From Aeoliella straminimaris (lineage in GTDB: Bacteria > Planctomycetota > Planctomycetia > Pirellulales > Lacipirellulaceae), in assembly GCF_024054565.1 (NCBI RefSeq), contig NZ_JAMXLR010000092.1, positions 1-64,000 of the forward strand: a stretch of 64,000 nucleotides of DNA, given 5' to 3'. Position 1 is the first letter of the stretch. Every line of letters begins with the position of its first letter. The notes below the pieces were generated by a model. The model saw nothing but the letters and a program-made list of their open reading frames with translations, searched no databases and was not told where the DNA came from. This document shows, piece by piece, positions 16,930 to 26,235 of this stretch. Made by a program: the position numbers and the translations under genes.

Positions 16930-18444
16930 CTACGCCACGGCGCTGAATTGACCATCGTGGTTGTTTTGGGCCCCACCAGTGGGCGTGGCAGGGGCCACGT
17001 CTCCAGAGGTGCGGGTGGAGTTCAATGTCGAACGTACTGCCCGCCCACCGCGGTGTTGCTGGTTGTTTTGTTGGTCCTGTTGGGCCTGCCAGTCGGGCTG
17101 TCCGCCGGAGTTTTGCTGACGCACATCCACTTCAAACTTGTCGACTCGTATCTCCTGGGCGGCCAACCGGTCGCGCAGCGCGGGCAGGTTGTCCAGCAGC
17201 ACATTCTTGGCCGCGGCCGTTTCGGTCTCCAGCTTGGCCTGCAGGGCGCCGTCGTGCATTTTCAGCTCGATTCGCAGCGACCCGAGTTCGGGAGGGCTCA
17301 GGCGTAGTTGCACGTTGCCACCACGTTGTTCGGCGGCTTGAAAAGCGCGACTCACCCGCGATACGAACCGCTGTGGATCGACCTGCGGCGCGGAGTTCTG
17401 CGTTTGTTCCGTCTCGTTGCCCCGTCGCGCGGCCGGGCCAGTGGCTCGCTCGAGGATCGAATTGAAACTCGATGAATTCGGTGCCGGTTTCTCGCGCGTT
17501 TCTGCCTGACCTGCGTCCGCATCGCGTTCGCCGGACAGGTCTTGCCGTGTTTCGGTTTCCACTTCGGGCGGACGCTCGGGCGATGGCTGGACGGCTTCGA
17601 CCGGCTGGGGTTCGCCGCGCTTGTTGCCATCTTCGCGTTTGGCTGGCCCATCGGTGGGGGGTGCCGGTTTGTCCACCGCAGCGGTGGTGGCGGTCGCTTG
17701 GACGGCTGTCTTTTGCGGCGTGGTGGGGTCCTGGTCGGCAATGTTCGCCGGATCGCCCACGGAACGTTCACCAGTGTCGGACGACTCATTCGTGGCGACT
17801 TGAACCGGTGCGGAGTTGTCGCTGGATTCATCGCCCTCGCCGGTCGTGGCGGTTTGTGCCTGTGCCTGGACTGGCTGGCCCTCGCCTTGCTGGTCGGCGG
17901 CGGCTTCGGTTTCCGCCAGCAGGCCCTCGCCTGGGGTGGTTGTCGAAGAGGGGGCGTCCTCGGTAGTCGCTACGTTTCGCGCCAGTTCGGGGTCCGACGG
18001 CTGCTCGTTGTCGGCGTCCGGCAGTACGCCCGCCACCTCTACCTTGTTGAACTCACCATCCAGTTGCTGGGCGGTCGCTTCTTCCACGGCAATTTGCTCG
18101 GCGGCGGCGTTCGAGACCACCAATGTGTCTTCGGCATCCGGGGCCTCCGCGCTTTCCTGTTCGCTGTCCGAATCGCCTTCGCGCTGAGTCGCTTCGGTGT
18201 TCTCGGCCCGGTTGTCGTCGTCGGCCGAATGCTGCTGGGCTTCGACAGTGTTGCTATCGGCGTCGGACTCGTCTTGCCGCTGGCTTTGGGTTGACTCCTC
18301 GGCCCGTGGGGGGGGAGTCGTTTCGCTATCTTGCACCGCCACTTGCAGCGAGTCGACGAAGTTGGACCGCGCAGCAGTCGGCTTGCTGCCGGGGGCGGCC
18401 GGCGCGGCGACAATGGTGAACACGTTGATGGGTGTCGTAGGCAT
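16930..18444 (-). CDS. fliK: Hook-length control protein FliK
   Basis: The 504-residue protein has a long, disordered N-terminal part rich in Gln, Glu, Asp, Thr, Ser and Ala (about 20-375), acting as the molecular ruler. The globular C-terminal Flg_hook domain has 'VQLRLSPPELGSLRIELKMH' and a following 'LETETAAAKNVLLDNLPALRDRL' segment. It ends with a Gln/Asn-rich tail. FliK interacts with FlhB to switch export from hook to filament. It lies between the motE-like gene and flgD, the common order. Confidence 0.9.
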   Translation of the reverse strand: MPTTPINVFTIVAAPAAPGSKPTAARSNFVDSLQVAVQDSETTPPPRAEESTQSQRQDESDADSNTVEAQQHSADDDNRAENTEATQREGDSDSEQESAEAPDAEDTLVVSNAAAEQIAVEEATAQQLDGEFNKVEVAGVLPDADNEQPSDPELARNVATTEDAPSSTTTPGEGLLAETEAAADQQGEGQPVQAQAQTATTGEGDESSDNSAPVQVATNESSDTGERSVGDPANIADQDPTTPQKTAVQATATTAAVDKPAPPTDGPAKREDGNKRGEPQPVEAVQPSPERPPEVETETRQDLSGERDADAGQAETREKPAPNSSSFNSILERATGPAARRGNETEQTQNSAPQVDPQRFVSRVSRAFQAAEQRGGNVQLRLSPPELGSLRIELKMHDGALQAKLETETAAAKNVLLDNLPALRDRLAAQEIRVDKFEVDVRQQNSGGQPDWQAQQDQQNNQQHRGGRAVRSTLNSTRTSGDVAPATPTGGAQNNHDGQFSAVA

Positions 18445-18474
18445 GGTTTCGGTGCTCGTCGAGCACGCCGATGG

Positions 18475-19155
18475 TTAATCTTCGTCTTCGGGAATTCGAA
18501 GTCGATCCAGCATGTTTTCGATTTCGGGTCCTTCCGGATAACCGTCCAGCATCAACTGCAACAGCTTGTGGTACTGTTCGAGCTCTTCATCGGTTTTGAA
18601 CTGACTGAGGATCTTCTGCAGTCGGCTGGGCTGCATTTCCTTCATCAGCACGATGACGTCGCGCTCGCCACCAGGTTCTTCCAGGAACTGCAGCAGCAGC
18701 TTCTTGGCCTCTGTGGGCCGAATCGACTGCAGCTGGCTGACCACTGCCGCCAGATTTTCTTCGGACGCCAGTTGTTTCTGTTGGTGCAAGCGCTGTTGCA
18801 GTTCGTTGGCCATCTGGTCGTACCGCTGACGTCCTTCGTTGATGTCGCGAAAGCTCCGTTCGAACTCCTGCGTGCCGACTTTCAAGGCGTGCATTCTCAC
18901 TTCGTAGTCGCGCAGCTTGATCTCACGCATCATCGACATGTCGGCCATCGAAGCCTCTTCGCGAGGCACTTCGACTTCGCCGACCTTAGATTCTTCGGCA
19001 ATCTCCTCCAGGTCGATGTCGTGCATCAAGGCAAGAATGTGAAACATCTTTTCATTGGTCAGCAAGTGCGTGTTCCACAGGTACAACAACCCCAACGCGG
19101 CGGCAATCAAAGTTGCCGTCGACACGTAGCCAACGATGGAAAATAGGGCTCGCAT
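18475..19155 (-). CDS. MotE-like membrane coiled-coil protein
   Basis: The 226-residue protein has one membrane helix at the N-terminus (about 8-27), a coiled coil (about 85-155), and a C-terminal helical domain with 'KKLLLQFLEEPGGERDVIVLMKEMQPSRLQKILSQFK' split over several helices, similar to the MgtE-N/FliG-like helical domain of MotE. MotE proteins, encoded between fliJ and fliK in many bacteria, help MotB or T-ring assembly. The location here is the same. Assignment rests on layout and position rather than on a strong sequence signature. Confidence 0.6.
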   Translation of the reverse strand: MRALFSIVGYVSTATLIAAALGLLYLWNTHLLTNEKMFHILALMHDIDLEEIAEESKVGEVEVPREEASMADMSMMREIKLRDYEVRMHALKVGTQEFERSFRDINEGRQRYDQMANELQQRLHQQKQLASEENLAAVVSQLQSIRPTEAKKLLLQFLEEPGGERDVIVLMKEMQPSRLQKILSQFKTDEELEQYHKLLQLMLDGYPEGPEIENMLDRLRIPEDED

Positions 19156-19182
19156 GGTTGAGCTGTGGTGAAAGTGATGTGG

Positions 19183-19638
19183 TTATCGCAGCTGCTGGCG
19201 ACGTCGCAGGAACTGTTGGGTGGCAATTTCGTCCATCAGTTTCTGTTCGCGGACTTGCTCGGCACGATCGAACTGTTTCTTGCGCCGCTGGTCAATCTTC
19301 TCCACGACGCGTACTTGCTGCTCGGCCGCCGCCAGGTCGGCACGGCGGCGTTCGAGTTCCGCGGCAATCGCTTCCTGCTGCTTGGCGAGGCTCGCGGCTT
19401 GGGACTTGAGCACCAACTCGTAGCGTTCGCTGTCGAGCAATTGCCGGACGTCCAGACCCTCGGCCCGCACGGTTCGCTGGTGCTGCTTGGCGTCGCTTAA
19501 TTCCAGGGCCACGGCACTGGCCTGCTCGTCGACCGCCGCCTCGGCACGCAGCGCATCGGCCACTCGGGCTTGCTGCGCGTCGCGAGCAAACGAGCGGATG
19601 CGGTGCAGGGCCGCGAGGTTGGAACGGTATTTGGCCAT
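19183..19638 (-). CDS. fliJ: Flagellar export chaperone FliJ
   Basis: This 151-residue protein is almost wholly helical and highly charged: a long coiled coil with repeated Ala/Gln/Glu/Arg heptads, beginning 'YRSNLAALHRIRSFARDAQQ' and ending in a Gln/Arg-rich tail. FliJ is the stalk-like coiled coil inside the FliI ring, coupling ATPase to the gate. It stands 18 bases after fliI. The fold is generic, but size and position make the call secure. Confidence 0.85.
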   Translation of the reverse strand: MAKYRSNLAALHRIRSFARDAQQARVADALRAEAAVDEQASAVALELSDAKQHQRTVRAEGLDVRQLLDSERYELVLKSQAASLAKQQEAIAAELERRRADLAAAEQQVRVVEKIDQRRKKQFDRAEQVREQKLMDEIATQQFLRRRQQLR

Positions 19639-19656
19639 AAAGGTGACTTACGAGGT

Positions 19657-21006
19657 TCAGGCGGCGGTTGGTGCCGGTGTGGGTGCGGGGCCGCTCAGGA
19701 TGGCTTGTGCGCGGGCAGCCAGGGCCAGCAGCAGTTCGGTGGAGTCTTCAAGGCGGCACTCCTCGTCGGGCGATTGTTGCAGCACCGCGGCGATGGCTTC
19801 GCGCATGTCGATGGCGGCGTCGATCGCTTTGTTCGATCCCCGCCGATACGCTCCCACCGAAATCAGATCTTCGTTGTCGCGATAGACGGCCATCAGCTTG
19901 CGAATGGTCGCTGCGGCCGCCACGACTTCGGGCGTCGAGATGTCGTTCATCAAGCGGCTTATGCTCTCCAGCACGTCGATCGCCGGGTAGTGTCCACTGG
20001 AAGCCAGCGATCGCGAGAGCCAAAGATGGCCGTCCAGTAGACCTTGCATGGTGTCGGCCACCGGATCGGCCCGATCGTCGCCTTCCACCAGCACCGAGTA
20101 GAACGCCGTGATGCTGCCATGCCGGTTGCGGCCGGCGCGTTCCACCAGCTTGGGCAGCGTGGCGAATACCGAAGGGGGAAAACCACGCGTGGCGGGAGGC
20201 TCGCCCGCCGCCAGGCCAATCTCGCGCAGCGCCGTGGCGAACCGCGTGACCGAGTCGATCAACAGCAGGACGTTCTTGCCCTTATCGCGATAGTGTTCGG
20301 CGATGGCCGTCGCGGTGTGGGCCGCTTGTACTCGCGAGACGGCCGGTTCGTTGCTGGTGGCGCAGACAATCACACTGCGGGCCAGTCCTTCGGGGCCGAG
20401 GTCGCGTTCGATGAAGTCGTTGAGTTCCCGGCCACGCTCGCCCACCAGGGCGATGACGTTCACGTCGGCCTCGGTGTAGCGGGTCAGCATGCCTAGTAGC
20501 ACGCTCTTGCCGACTCCGGCGCCCGCAAACACACCCATCCGCTGCCCGCGTCCGCACCGCAGCATGCTATCGACGGCGCGGATTCCCGTGGCGAACGTTT
20601 CGTCGATGCGAGGGCGCTCCGCCGGAGGTGGTGGATCCTGCTCGACCAGCGTGCGTTCAGTCAGCATTGGTTGAGGGCGACCATCCACACAGCGGCCATG
20701 GGCATTGATCACGCGACCCAGCAACGCGTCGCCGATGCGCACATGTCGCAGCGTGGCGACCAGCCGTACTTGTGCGCCGCGACGAATGCCTACCAGGCTT
20801 TCGTAGGGGAACACAATGGTGCGGTTTTCGCGAAAGCCGATAACCTCCGCCCGGACGTGTCCGCCACTGCTGCGTTCGATGACGACTACCGATCCAACCG
20901 GAGCCGGAAAATCGGCCACGGCGGCCGTCCCGCCGCTGGTTTCCATGACGCTACCCACCAGGCGAGTGGGCAATGCGCGGTCGAGCGTGTTGAGGTAAAA
21001 GTACAT
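19657..21006 (-). CDS. fliI: Flagellum-specific ATPase FliI
   Basis: The 449-residue protein is related to F1 ATPase beta. P-loop GAGVGKS is at 162-168, Walker B lies in 'NVLLLIDSVTRFATALREIG', and 'GLAAGEPPATRGFPPSVFA' follows as expected for FliI/SctN. A catalytic Glu is present in 'ALVGERGRELNDFIERDLG'. It forms a hexamer at the base of the export gate with FliH and FliJ. It lies 12 bases after fliH. Confidence 0.97.
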   Translation of the reverse strand: MYFYLNTLDRALPTRLVGSVMETSGGTAAVADFPAPVGSVVVIERSSGGHVRAEVIGFRENRTIVFPYESLVGIRRGAQVRLVATLRHVRIGDALLGRVINAHGRCVDGRPQPMLTERTLVEQDPPPPAERPRIDETFATGIRAVDSMLRCGRGQRMGVFAGAGVGKSVLLGMLTRYTEADVNVIALVGERGRELNDFIERDLGPEGLARSVIVCATSNEPAVSRVQAAHTATAIAEHYRDKGKNVLLLIDSVTRFATALREIGLAAGEPPATRGFPPSVFATLPKLVERAGRNRHGSITAFYSVLVEGDDRADPVADTMQGLLDGHLWLSRSLASSGHYPAIDVLESISRLMNDISTPEVVAAAATIRKLMAVYRDNEDLISVGAYRRGSNKAIDAAIDMREAIAAVLQQSPDEECRLEDSTELLLALAARAQAILSGPAPTPAPTAA

Positions 21007-21018
21007 GTTCTTGGCGGT

Positions 21019-21690
21019 CTAGCTCGTGAGTTCTTCTTCCAGGCGGGCGAGTTGCGACTCGATGCGTTGGTCAATCTCGCCAAATTCAGTCCGCACCACA
21101 CAGCCGCCCGGCGATACCGAGGCGTCGGCCATGATCTTGGCCGGGGCCAGTTGCTTCAGGCTCTCGACAATCTCGCTCGAAGCGGAGCTCAGGTGTTTGC
21201 AGTCTTGCGGGCTGAGGTGAATCGTTATGTTGGCGCTGCCGGAGGCCAGTTCCAGCGATTCCTTAATCAAACCCAGCGGCGCTTGCGGTTCCTTGTCGAG
21301 CTCATGCCGCAGGATGCGTTCCGCCATGCGGGCTGCCAGGTGCACGGCCGCAGCTTCCCATTCGCTGAGCCACTTGCCACGAGCGTCGGCCAACTGGTGG
21401 GCCACGCTTTCGAGCGCCGGCAATAGTGTTCGCATGTGAGAGTTCACTTTTTCGTCCAGTAGTCGTTCGGCCGCCTGCTCGGCGGCAACTCGCCCCGCCT
21501 TCTCGGCGTTGCGACGAACCTGTTCGGCTTCGGCGTGTGCTTGCTGTACGATCTTCGCGGCTTCGCGGCGTACGCTCTGCAGGTACTCGTCGGCGCGACC
21601 TTCAAGAGTCTCAAAACTAAATGCAATCGGATACACCCCCGGGCTGCTGGGATGCTCTGTTTGCGAACCGCGTTTGATAATAGTGGCCAA
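21019..21690 (-). CDS. fliH: Flagellar export protein FliH
   Basis: FliH is the stator-like regulator of FliI. The product is about 223 residues with an Ala/Glu-rich coiled coil (roughly 30-100, 'EAAKIVQQAHAEAEQVRRNA') and a FliH/SctL C-terminal domain ('VHLAARMAERILRHEL', 'DASVSPGGCVVRTEFGEIDQRI'). The start is uncertain: a TTG at 21690 gives '(M)ATIIKRG' and avoids overlap; an upstream codon at 21777 would overlap fliG by 32 bases. It lies between fliG and fliI. Confidence 0.85.
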   Translation of the reverse strand: MATIIKRGSQTEHPSSPGVYPIAFSFETLEGRADEYLQSVRREAAKIVQQAHAEAEQVRRNAEKAGRVAAEQAAERLLDEKVNSHMRTLLPALESVAHQLADARGKWLSEWEAAAVHLAARMAERILRHELDKEPQAPLGLIKESLELASGSANITIHLSPQDCKHLSSASSEIVESLKQLAPAKIMADASVSPGGCVVRTEFGEIDQRIESQLARLEEELTS

Positions 21691-21745
21691 GGCTGTTGTT
21701 CTATGTGTGGTGGTGGCGATACCGTGGGGAAGACTCTCGGTGGCG

Positions 21746-23050
21746 TCAGGCGGCGAACGAGCCCGAACGTTCGGCATACAACCGCGCCGCCGTCTGGGCC
21801 ATTAGTGACTGGGCGTCGCTCAACTCCGACAAGCGGACCGACGACAAGGTATGCATCCGGCGATTGAGCTCGCGGACCACGCTCTTCGGCAGCAACCGCT
21901 CGACGTGCCGCGAAACCTCCTGCGTCGCACCGGCCAGCGCTTTCACCACGGTTTCCGAGTCGCAGTGACTAAACAGCTCGGCCAGTTGCCGCTGATTCAG
22001 TTGCGTGATGCGTTCGAACGGATAATCGATCTTCGGCACCGCCGCAGGCGGAACCACGGCAGGCTGCGTCTCCACCACTTTGGTCGGTGGTGGGGTCGGC
22101 TTGGTTTCCTGTACTGGCGACACTGGCGGGGCCGATTCCATGGATCGGCGCTCCACGGAGCGAGCCTCAGGGCGTTCGGATTCGTGGTGGTAGGGCTGCA
22201 CAGTGCTCATCACCACCGTGGGGCGGTTAAACTCCGGTAGCCGCGGGCTGGGACTCTGCCGCAATCCTTCGGCCTGTTCGCCCAACGTACGTTCGACCAT
22301 CCGCATCGCTTGCTTCGCCCGGTTCACCGACCGCACAGGGCCGATTTCTTCGGCCAGCGACTTGTCGTGGCGAGCGATCTCGGCCATGACCGATTCGCAG
22401 ATCGTTCCCGCCGAGTGACTCAGGATGGCTTGGATGGACTGCAGTCGATCGGCACGCCGCTGCCGCTCGGCTTTCTGCACCGCAATCCAGTCGGCCAGTT
22501 GTCGTTCGATCACCTCCAGGCAATCGCGATCCGATTCGCCCAGGTCGGCGAGACGCTCCAGCGCCGCCGCGCGCCGGCTGGAGGGCAGGGCGTCCAGCAC
22601 CTGGCTGGCCAGGTCGGGCGACAGATGCGAAAGCACCACGGCCACCGTCGACAGGTGTTCGCGTTCCAGGATGGCCGACAGGGAGGGCAAATCGCCCCCT
22701 TCCAGCCACGCGAACGGCTTGTTGCTTACTTCGGCAACGGCCGCAGGCATGGGGGGAATGGCTGTTGGAAGTGGATCGACCTCTGCCGGCTCGATGGCCG
22801 AGCTGGAGAAGTCGAGCTCTACACCACCTCGGTCGAAATCGTCGTACGCCTTGGCACGGGGAGCACGCAACTCTTCTCGCAGCTCCTGTTGCTCCAGCGG
22901 ATCGAGCTCGCCCAGATTCTTCATGGCCTCGCGCACGGCGCGGGCTTCCTCGGCCGAGAGTTGCGATAGCAACGCAGTAGCCGACTCCGCATCAAGGCTG
23001 CGGAGCAGGATCGCCGCTTTTCGCAAGGAAGGATTCAGAGAGCTTGTCAT
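21746..23050 (-). CDS. fliG: Flagellar motor switch protein FliG (extended linker)
   Basis: The 434-residue protein has all three FliG parts. The N-domain ('LRKAAILLRSLDAESATALLSQ') binds FliF. The middle domain (about 115-235) has 'EREHLSTVAVVLSHLSPDLASQVLDALP', where the usual EHPQ motif reads EHLS. The C-terminal torque domain (about 343-425) has 'DSETVVKALAGATQEV', 'RELNRRM', 'SVRLSELSDAQSLM'. A Pro-rich low-complexity linker of about 75-80 residues (265-342) separates the middle and torque domains, against a short helix-linker in well-studied FliG proteins. It lies between fliF and fliH as expected. Confidence 0.87.
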   Translation of the reverse strand: MTSSLNPSLRKAAILLRSLDAESATALLSQLSAEEARAVREAMKNLGELDPLEQQELREELRAPRAKAYDDFDRGGVELDFSSSAIEPAEVDPLPTAIPPMPAAVAEVSNKPFAWLEGGDLPSLSAILEREHLSTVAVVLSHLSPDLASQVLDALPSSRRAAALERLADLGESDRDCLEVIERQLADWIAVQKAERQRRADRLQSIQAILSHSAGTICESVMAEIARHDKSLAEEIGPVRSVNRAKQAMRMVERTLGEQAEGLRQSPSPRLPEFNRPTVVMSTVQPYHHESERPEARSVERRSMESAPPVSPVQETKPTPPPTKVVETQPAVVPPAAVPKIDYPFERITQLNQRQLAELFSHCDSETVVKALAGATQEVSRHVERLLPKSVVRELNRRMHTLSSVRLSELSDAQSLMAQTAARLYAERSGSFAA

Positions 23051-23139
23051 GGGTGACCGGTGCAGGCGAAGTGGGTAGTGCTTTGTTTATTCGGGCGATT
23101 CAGTTGCAATTGGCAGGTGCGCAGCATTAATGAAGTTCC

Positions 23140-24756
23140 TCAACCGGCGTGATTGATCCAAGCCCTCAGGATGTTGGCGGCGGCATCGGGATCTTCGCGC
23201 ACCATTTCGCTGAGGTCTTCCTTCAACGATTCGCCCTTCTTGATGCGGAGCTTGGGGCGTAGCTGTTCTTCTTCTTCGTCTGTACCGGCCACCTTTTCGT
23301 CGTTGCCAAAGTCGAGCTCGAGTTTTGAGTTACCTCCGTCGCTTCCATCGCTTGGTTTGATGGCCGAACGCAACAGCAGCAAGCTGACGCCAGCCAGCCC
23401 AATCATCGACAGGGTGCCCCAATACTGCCCCGTCCAGGCCAAAGCGGTGTCGGCGATGGAAGGTTCGAGTGGAGCGGCTCGCTTGATCGAATCGATGAAG
23501 ATCACTTCCACCTGCTTGTATTCGTCTTCGCCCAACGACAGCCGCGGTAGGATGTTCTTCACCAGGCGTTCGATGCGCAGCTTGACGTCGGTCTCCATGG
23601 CCTTCAGGTCGGTGTCCGTCAGGTCGCCCGGGGACTTGTCGGGATTGTTCTGCTGCCAGGTATCGGTCACATAATCGCGCGGCACCGCAATCGACGCGTA
23701 CAGCTCTTTTGGCTTGAAGCCCACGAAGTCTTCCACTTCCTGGGTGAAGCCCAGTGCGTTCTCGTCGGTCGATTTTTCGCGCACGAACCTTTTGGTGTTG
23801 CTGCGATTCAGGGCTTCTTCGGTGCCGCGCCGCGCGGGGCCCTGGGCAACCAGGCCAATCTGCCCTCCCATGTCGTTCTGGGTCGACTCTTCTGTTTCCA
23901 TCTCCGACTCCGAACGTACCGCTTTGGGTTCACCGGGAGTCGTCTTGGTGACGGTGCTTGACGTCCGGTTGTCGAGGTTTGCGCTAACTTGGACGCGGAC
24001 GTTGGGAATGAAGTTGAGCAACTCCATCAGGCGGCTGCGGTAGCTCTTCTGCACTTCTTCCCGCGCTTGCAGGTAGGGATCGTCGTAAAGCGGTTCACCG
24101 AAGCCGCCGATCTCGCCTGTGGAAGTCGAGACCTGAACGCTGTCGGCCACCATATCGGTGAAAGGGCCAGCAACCAGCTTTTGGATGTTGCGGAGGCGCA
24201 TTGTGTCGACCATCTCACCCGGCCTGGGGGTGATGAACACACTGGCCGAGGCGTCGTTGCGCCTGTTGAAGCCGCGGCGCTCCTGAATGTCGACCATCAC
24301 CTGGGCACTCTCCACCCAGTCCATCTTCGACACAATCAGCGAGAGCTGCTTCTCGCGGGCGTTGTTAGTGCGGAAATCCCATTTGCGACGCGGTTCCATC
24401 ACGCCCGAGTCGGTCAGAGCGTCGTCCATGAACGACGAGAAGTTGGCGGGCAGTGCGCCAGCGCTCGCGATGGCGGCAATGCAGTCGGTCTTGATCGCGC
24501 TGGGGACACGCAGGCGATTGCCCGAGTCGTCCCAGCCCGACAGGCCGGCTTCGGCCATGGCGGCTTCCATGTTGGTGATTTCTTGTTGCGAGAAGACCGC
24601 GCCGCCAAACAGGTAGGCATCGGGGCCTGTGGCCGACGACTTGAACAAGAAAGCGAGGCTCACCACGGCCACCACCAATAGAAGCCCGGCGGTGATTCGT
24701 GCACCGGGAGTCATGGACTCGAAGAGTTCTCGGATTTGAGCAGCAAATTTGTTCAC
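23140..24756 (-). CDS. fliF: Flagellar MS-ring protein FliF
   Basis: FliF forms the MS ring in the inner membrane, the first assembled part. The 538-residue protein starts with a GTG. It has a membrane helix (about 20-40), the two ring-building motifs ('NNAREKQLSLIVSKMDWVES', 'VQVSANLDNRTSSTVT'), a second helix near residue 455 ('WGTLSMIGLAGVSLLLL'), and a cytoplasmic tail ending 'LSEMVREDPDAAANILRAWI', the FliG-binding motif. It lies 71 bases after fliE. Confidence 0.95.
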   Translation of the reverse strand: MNKFAAQIRELFESMTPGARITAGLLLVVAVVSLAFLFKSSATGPDAYLFGGAVFSQQEITNMEAAMAEAGLSGWDDSGNRLRVPSAIKTDCIAAIASAGALPANFSSFMDDALTDSGVMEPRRKWDFRTNNAREKQLSLIVSKMDWVESAQVMVDIQERRGFNRRNDASASVFITPRPGEMVDTMRLRNIQKLVAGPFTDMVADSVQVSTSTGEIGGFGEPLYDDPYLQAREEVQKSYRSRLMELLNFIPNVRVQVSANLDNRTSSTVTKTTPGEPKAVRSESEMETEESTQNDMGGQIGLVAQGPARRGTEEALNRSNTKRFVREKSTDENALGFTQEVEDFVGFKPKELYASIAVPRDYVTDTWQQNNPDKSPGDLTDTDLKAMETDVKLRIERLVKNILPRLSLGEDEYKQVEVIFIDSIKRAAPLEPSIADTALAWTGQYWGTLSMIGLAGVSLLLLRSAIKPSDGSDGGNSKLELDFGNDEKVAGTDEEEEQLRPKLRIKKGESLKEDLSEMVREDPDAAANILRAWINHAG

Positions 24757-24827
24757 TGTGTTCCGTCCGTGGAGCGAGTGGTGCGGGCCGAATTCCTTTC
24801 AGCCCGCCAGTGCTTGTTACGATTCGA

Positions 24828-25127
24828 TCAAATGCGGATGTCGCGGATTTCGCGGTAGACGTCCATGGCCTTGTTTCTCATCTGCATGGTCAGTCGAAAT
24901 GCCAAGTCGGCCTTTTGTACCGCCGTCAGCACCTCGGCCGCATTCACGTCCTCGCCGGTGAACATCGCCTCGACCGCCTTGTCGGCGTCGGCCTGCATGG
25001 TGTTCACTTCCTTGATGGAGTTGACCAGCATGTCCTTGAACGACGTCGAATCGCCACCACCCACCGGCTTCATGGCCGGCATGCGGGGCATCGATGTGGT
25101 AGAGGCTATCGAGCTGATGTTGTTCAT
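24828..25127 (-). CDS. fliE: Flagellar hook-basal body protein FliE
   Basis: This 99-residue protein shows the typical pattern: a Ser/Met/Pro-rich start, 'SFKDMLVNSIKEVNTMQADADKAVEAMFTGED', split over two helices, then 'TAVQKADLAFRLTMQMRNKAMDVYREI', the conserved C-terminal helix. FliE joins MS ring and rod. It lies in the order flgB-flgC-fliE-fliF. Confidence 0.95.
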   Translation of the reverse strand: MNNISSIASTTSMPRMPAMKPVGGGDSTSFKDMLVNSIKEVNTMQADADKAVEAMFTGEDVNAAEVLTAVQKADLAFRLTMQMRNKAMDVYREIRDIRI

Positions 25128-25171
25128 GGCTGTGAGGGGGGAGGGGAGGGCGGAGGGCTTCAGGAGTCGCT

Positions 25172-25582
25172 TTAGGCGATGATCCTTAGTGTTTGACGAC
25201 TCATGTCCTTGCTGATCTCGAGCACACCAACATTGGCTTCGTACGCGCGAGTCGCCTGCATCGCGTCCACCATCTCGGTGGTCATGTTCACGTTGGGGTA
25301 GGCCACGTAGCCACGGCTGTCGGCATCGGGGTGACCTGGTTGGTATTTCATCTGCGGTGGTTTGGTCGAGATCTCGACACTACCTACTTGTACGCCGGCA
25401 CCACCACCGGGCGAGTGAATGTCGCTGTCGGTTTGAAACGTTACGTACCGCGGCGAGTACGGAATGGGCTGTCCCAGTTCGTTGCGCGTGGTCGACATAT
25501 TGGCCAGGTTCGACGAGATGGCATTCAGCCGCGTCCGCTGTGCCACCAGGCCACTCGTGCTGATATCGAAACTGCTGAACAT
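25172..25582 (-). CDS. flgC: Flagellar basal-body rod protein FlgC
   Basis: The 136-residue rod protein opens with 'FDISTSGLVAQRTRLNAISSN' and 'LANMSTTRNE' (the shared N-terminal rod helix), a beta middle, and the C-terminal 'YPNVNMTTEMVDAMQATRAYEANV' helix, all standard for FlgC. It lies 41 bases after flgB. Confidence 0.97.
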   Translation of the reverse strand: MFSSFDISTSGLVAQRTRLNAISSNLANMSTTRNELGQPIPYSPRYVTFQTDSDIHSPGGGAGVQVGSVEISTKPPQMKYQPGHPDADSRGYVAYPNVNMTTEMVDAMQATRAYEANVGVLEISKDMSRQTLRIIA

Positions 25583-25623
25583 TGTCTAACGTCTCGCTAG
25601 GTTATGGTCGAACTCAAAGGTAT

Positions 25624-26055
25624 CTACGCCACCCGTTCGGATATGGCTACCTCGAGCAAACGGATTTGTTGGGTCATCAAACTGACCGCCATGTTATGCA
25701 TGTTTTGGTTCTTTGCCAGTTCGGTTACCTGCGATTCCAGGCTCACGTCGCTCTCGTCGTGATACAGTATGTGCTTCATCGAATCCTTCACCGCCGCAAA
25801 GTCGTCCAGGCGACGCGATTCCTCGCGCGGAGTCAGTACGCCAGGCGAAATCTCGGTCGCAGGACGCTTGTCCCGTTGCTCGATCGCCCGTCTCAGGCTG
25901 TCTTGGAACAGATCCGGAGATAAGTCGCGTGTCTTGTAGCCGGGAGTGTCGATATTCGCAATGTTGCCTGCCAACACACCATGCCGCGATTCGGTGAACG
26001 CGACTGCCTGTTCTAGCACCGGCAGCGTTGTGTGATTCAGCATCGAAGGAAACAT
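25624..26055 (-). CDS. flgB: Flagellar basal-body rod protein FlgB
   Basis: FlgB is the proximal rod subunit. The 143-residue product starts at ATG 26055, which is preceded by GAGGA at a good distance and lies just inside the transcript predicted from the sigma-54 promoter. It has 'RHGVLAGNIANIDTPGYKTRDL', the rod signature, and ends with the helical 'NQNMHNMAVSLMTQQIRLLE'. A longer reading frame upstream would cross the promoter and is rejected. It is the first gene of the structural operon. Confidence 0.96.
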   Translation of the reverse strand: MFPSMLNHTTLPVLEQAVAFTESRHGVLAGNIANIDTPGYKTRDLSPDLFQDSLRRAIEQRDKRPATEISPGVLTPREESRRLDDFAAVKDSMKHILYHDESDVSLESQVTELAKNQNMHNMAVSLMTQQIRLLEVAISERVA

Positions 26056-26088
26056 CGAACGTCCTCGTTGGTGGTTCGGCGCAGATTT

Positions 26089-26103
26089 GCAACCCCCGTG
26101 CCA
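26089..26103 (-). promoter_or_regulatory. Sigma-54 promoter of the flgB operon
   Basis: On the minus strand the sequence reads TGGCACGGGGGTTGC, which matches the -24/-12 consensus TGGCAC-N5-TTGC at every fixed base. GG at -24 lies 26101-26102 and GC at -12 lies 26089-26090. Transcription should start near 26077, 22 bases before the flgB ATG, leaving room for the GAGGA ribosome site. An NtrC-type activator gene ends 170 bases upstream. Confidence 0.9.
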
Positions 26104-26178
26104 GTCGCGCGGCAAATCGCCAGGCGACACGCGCGGGGAATGGTAACTTCGTTCAATTCCGTGTTTTAACTCTCTTGC

Positions 26179-26197
26179 CAAACCGCAATGCGGTTTG
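26179..26197. promoter_or_regulatory. Palindrome, candidate activator site for the flgB promoter
   Basis: CAAACCGCA and TGCGGTTTG face each other around one central base. The centre is about 111 bases upstream of the predicted start, the usual distance for an enhancer bound by an NtrC-type activator. The binding protein would most simply be the regulator encoded just upstream; this is inferred from position. Confidence 0.55.
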
Positions 26198-26235
26198 CCA
26201 GGCAGACGTGGTTTTCGCAGTTTGCCGGCAGTTGT

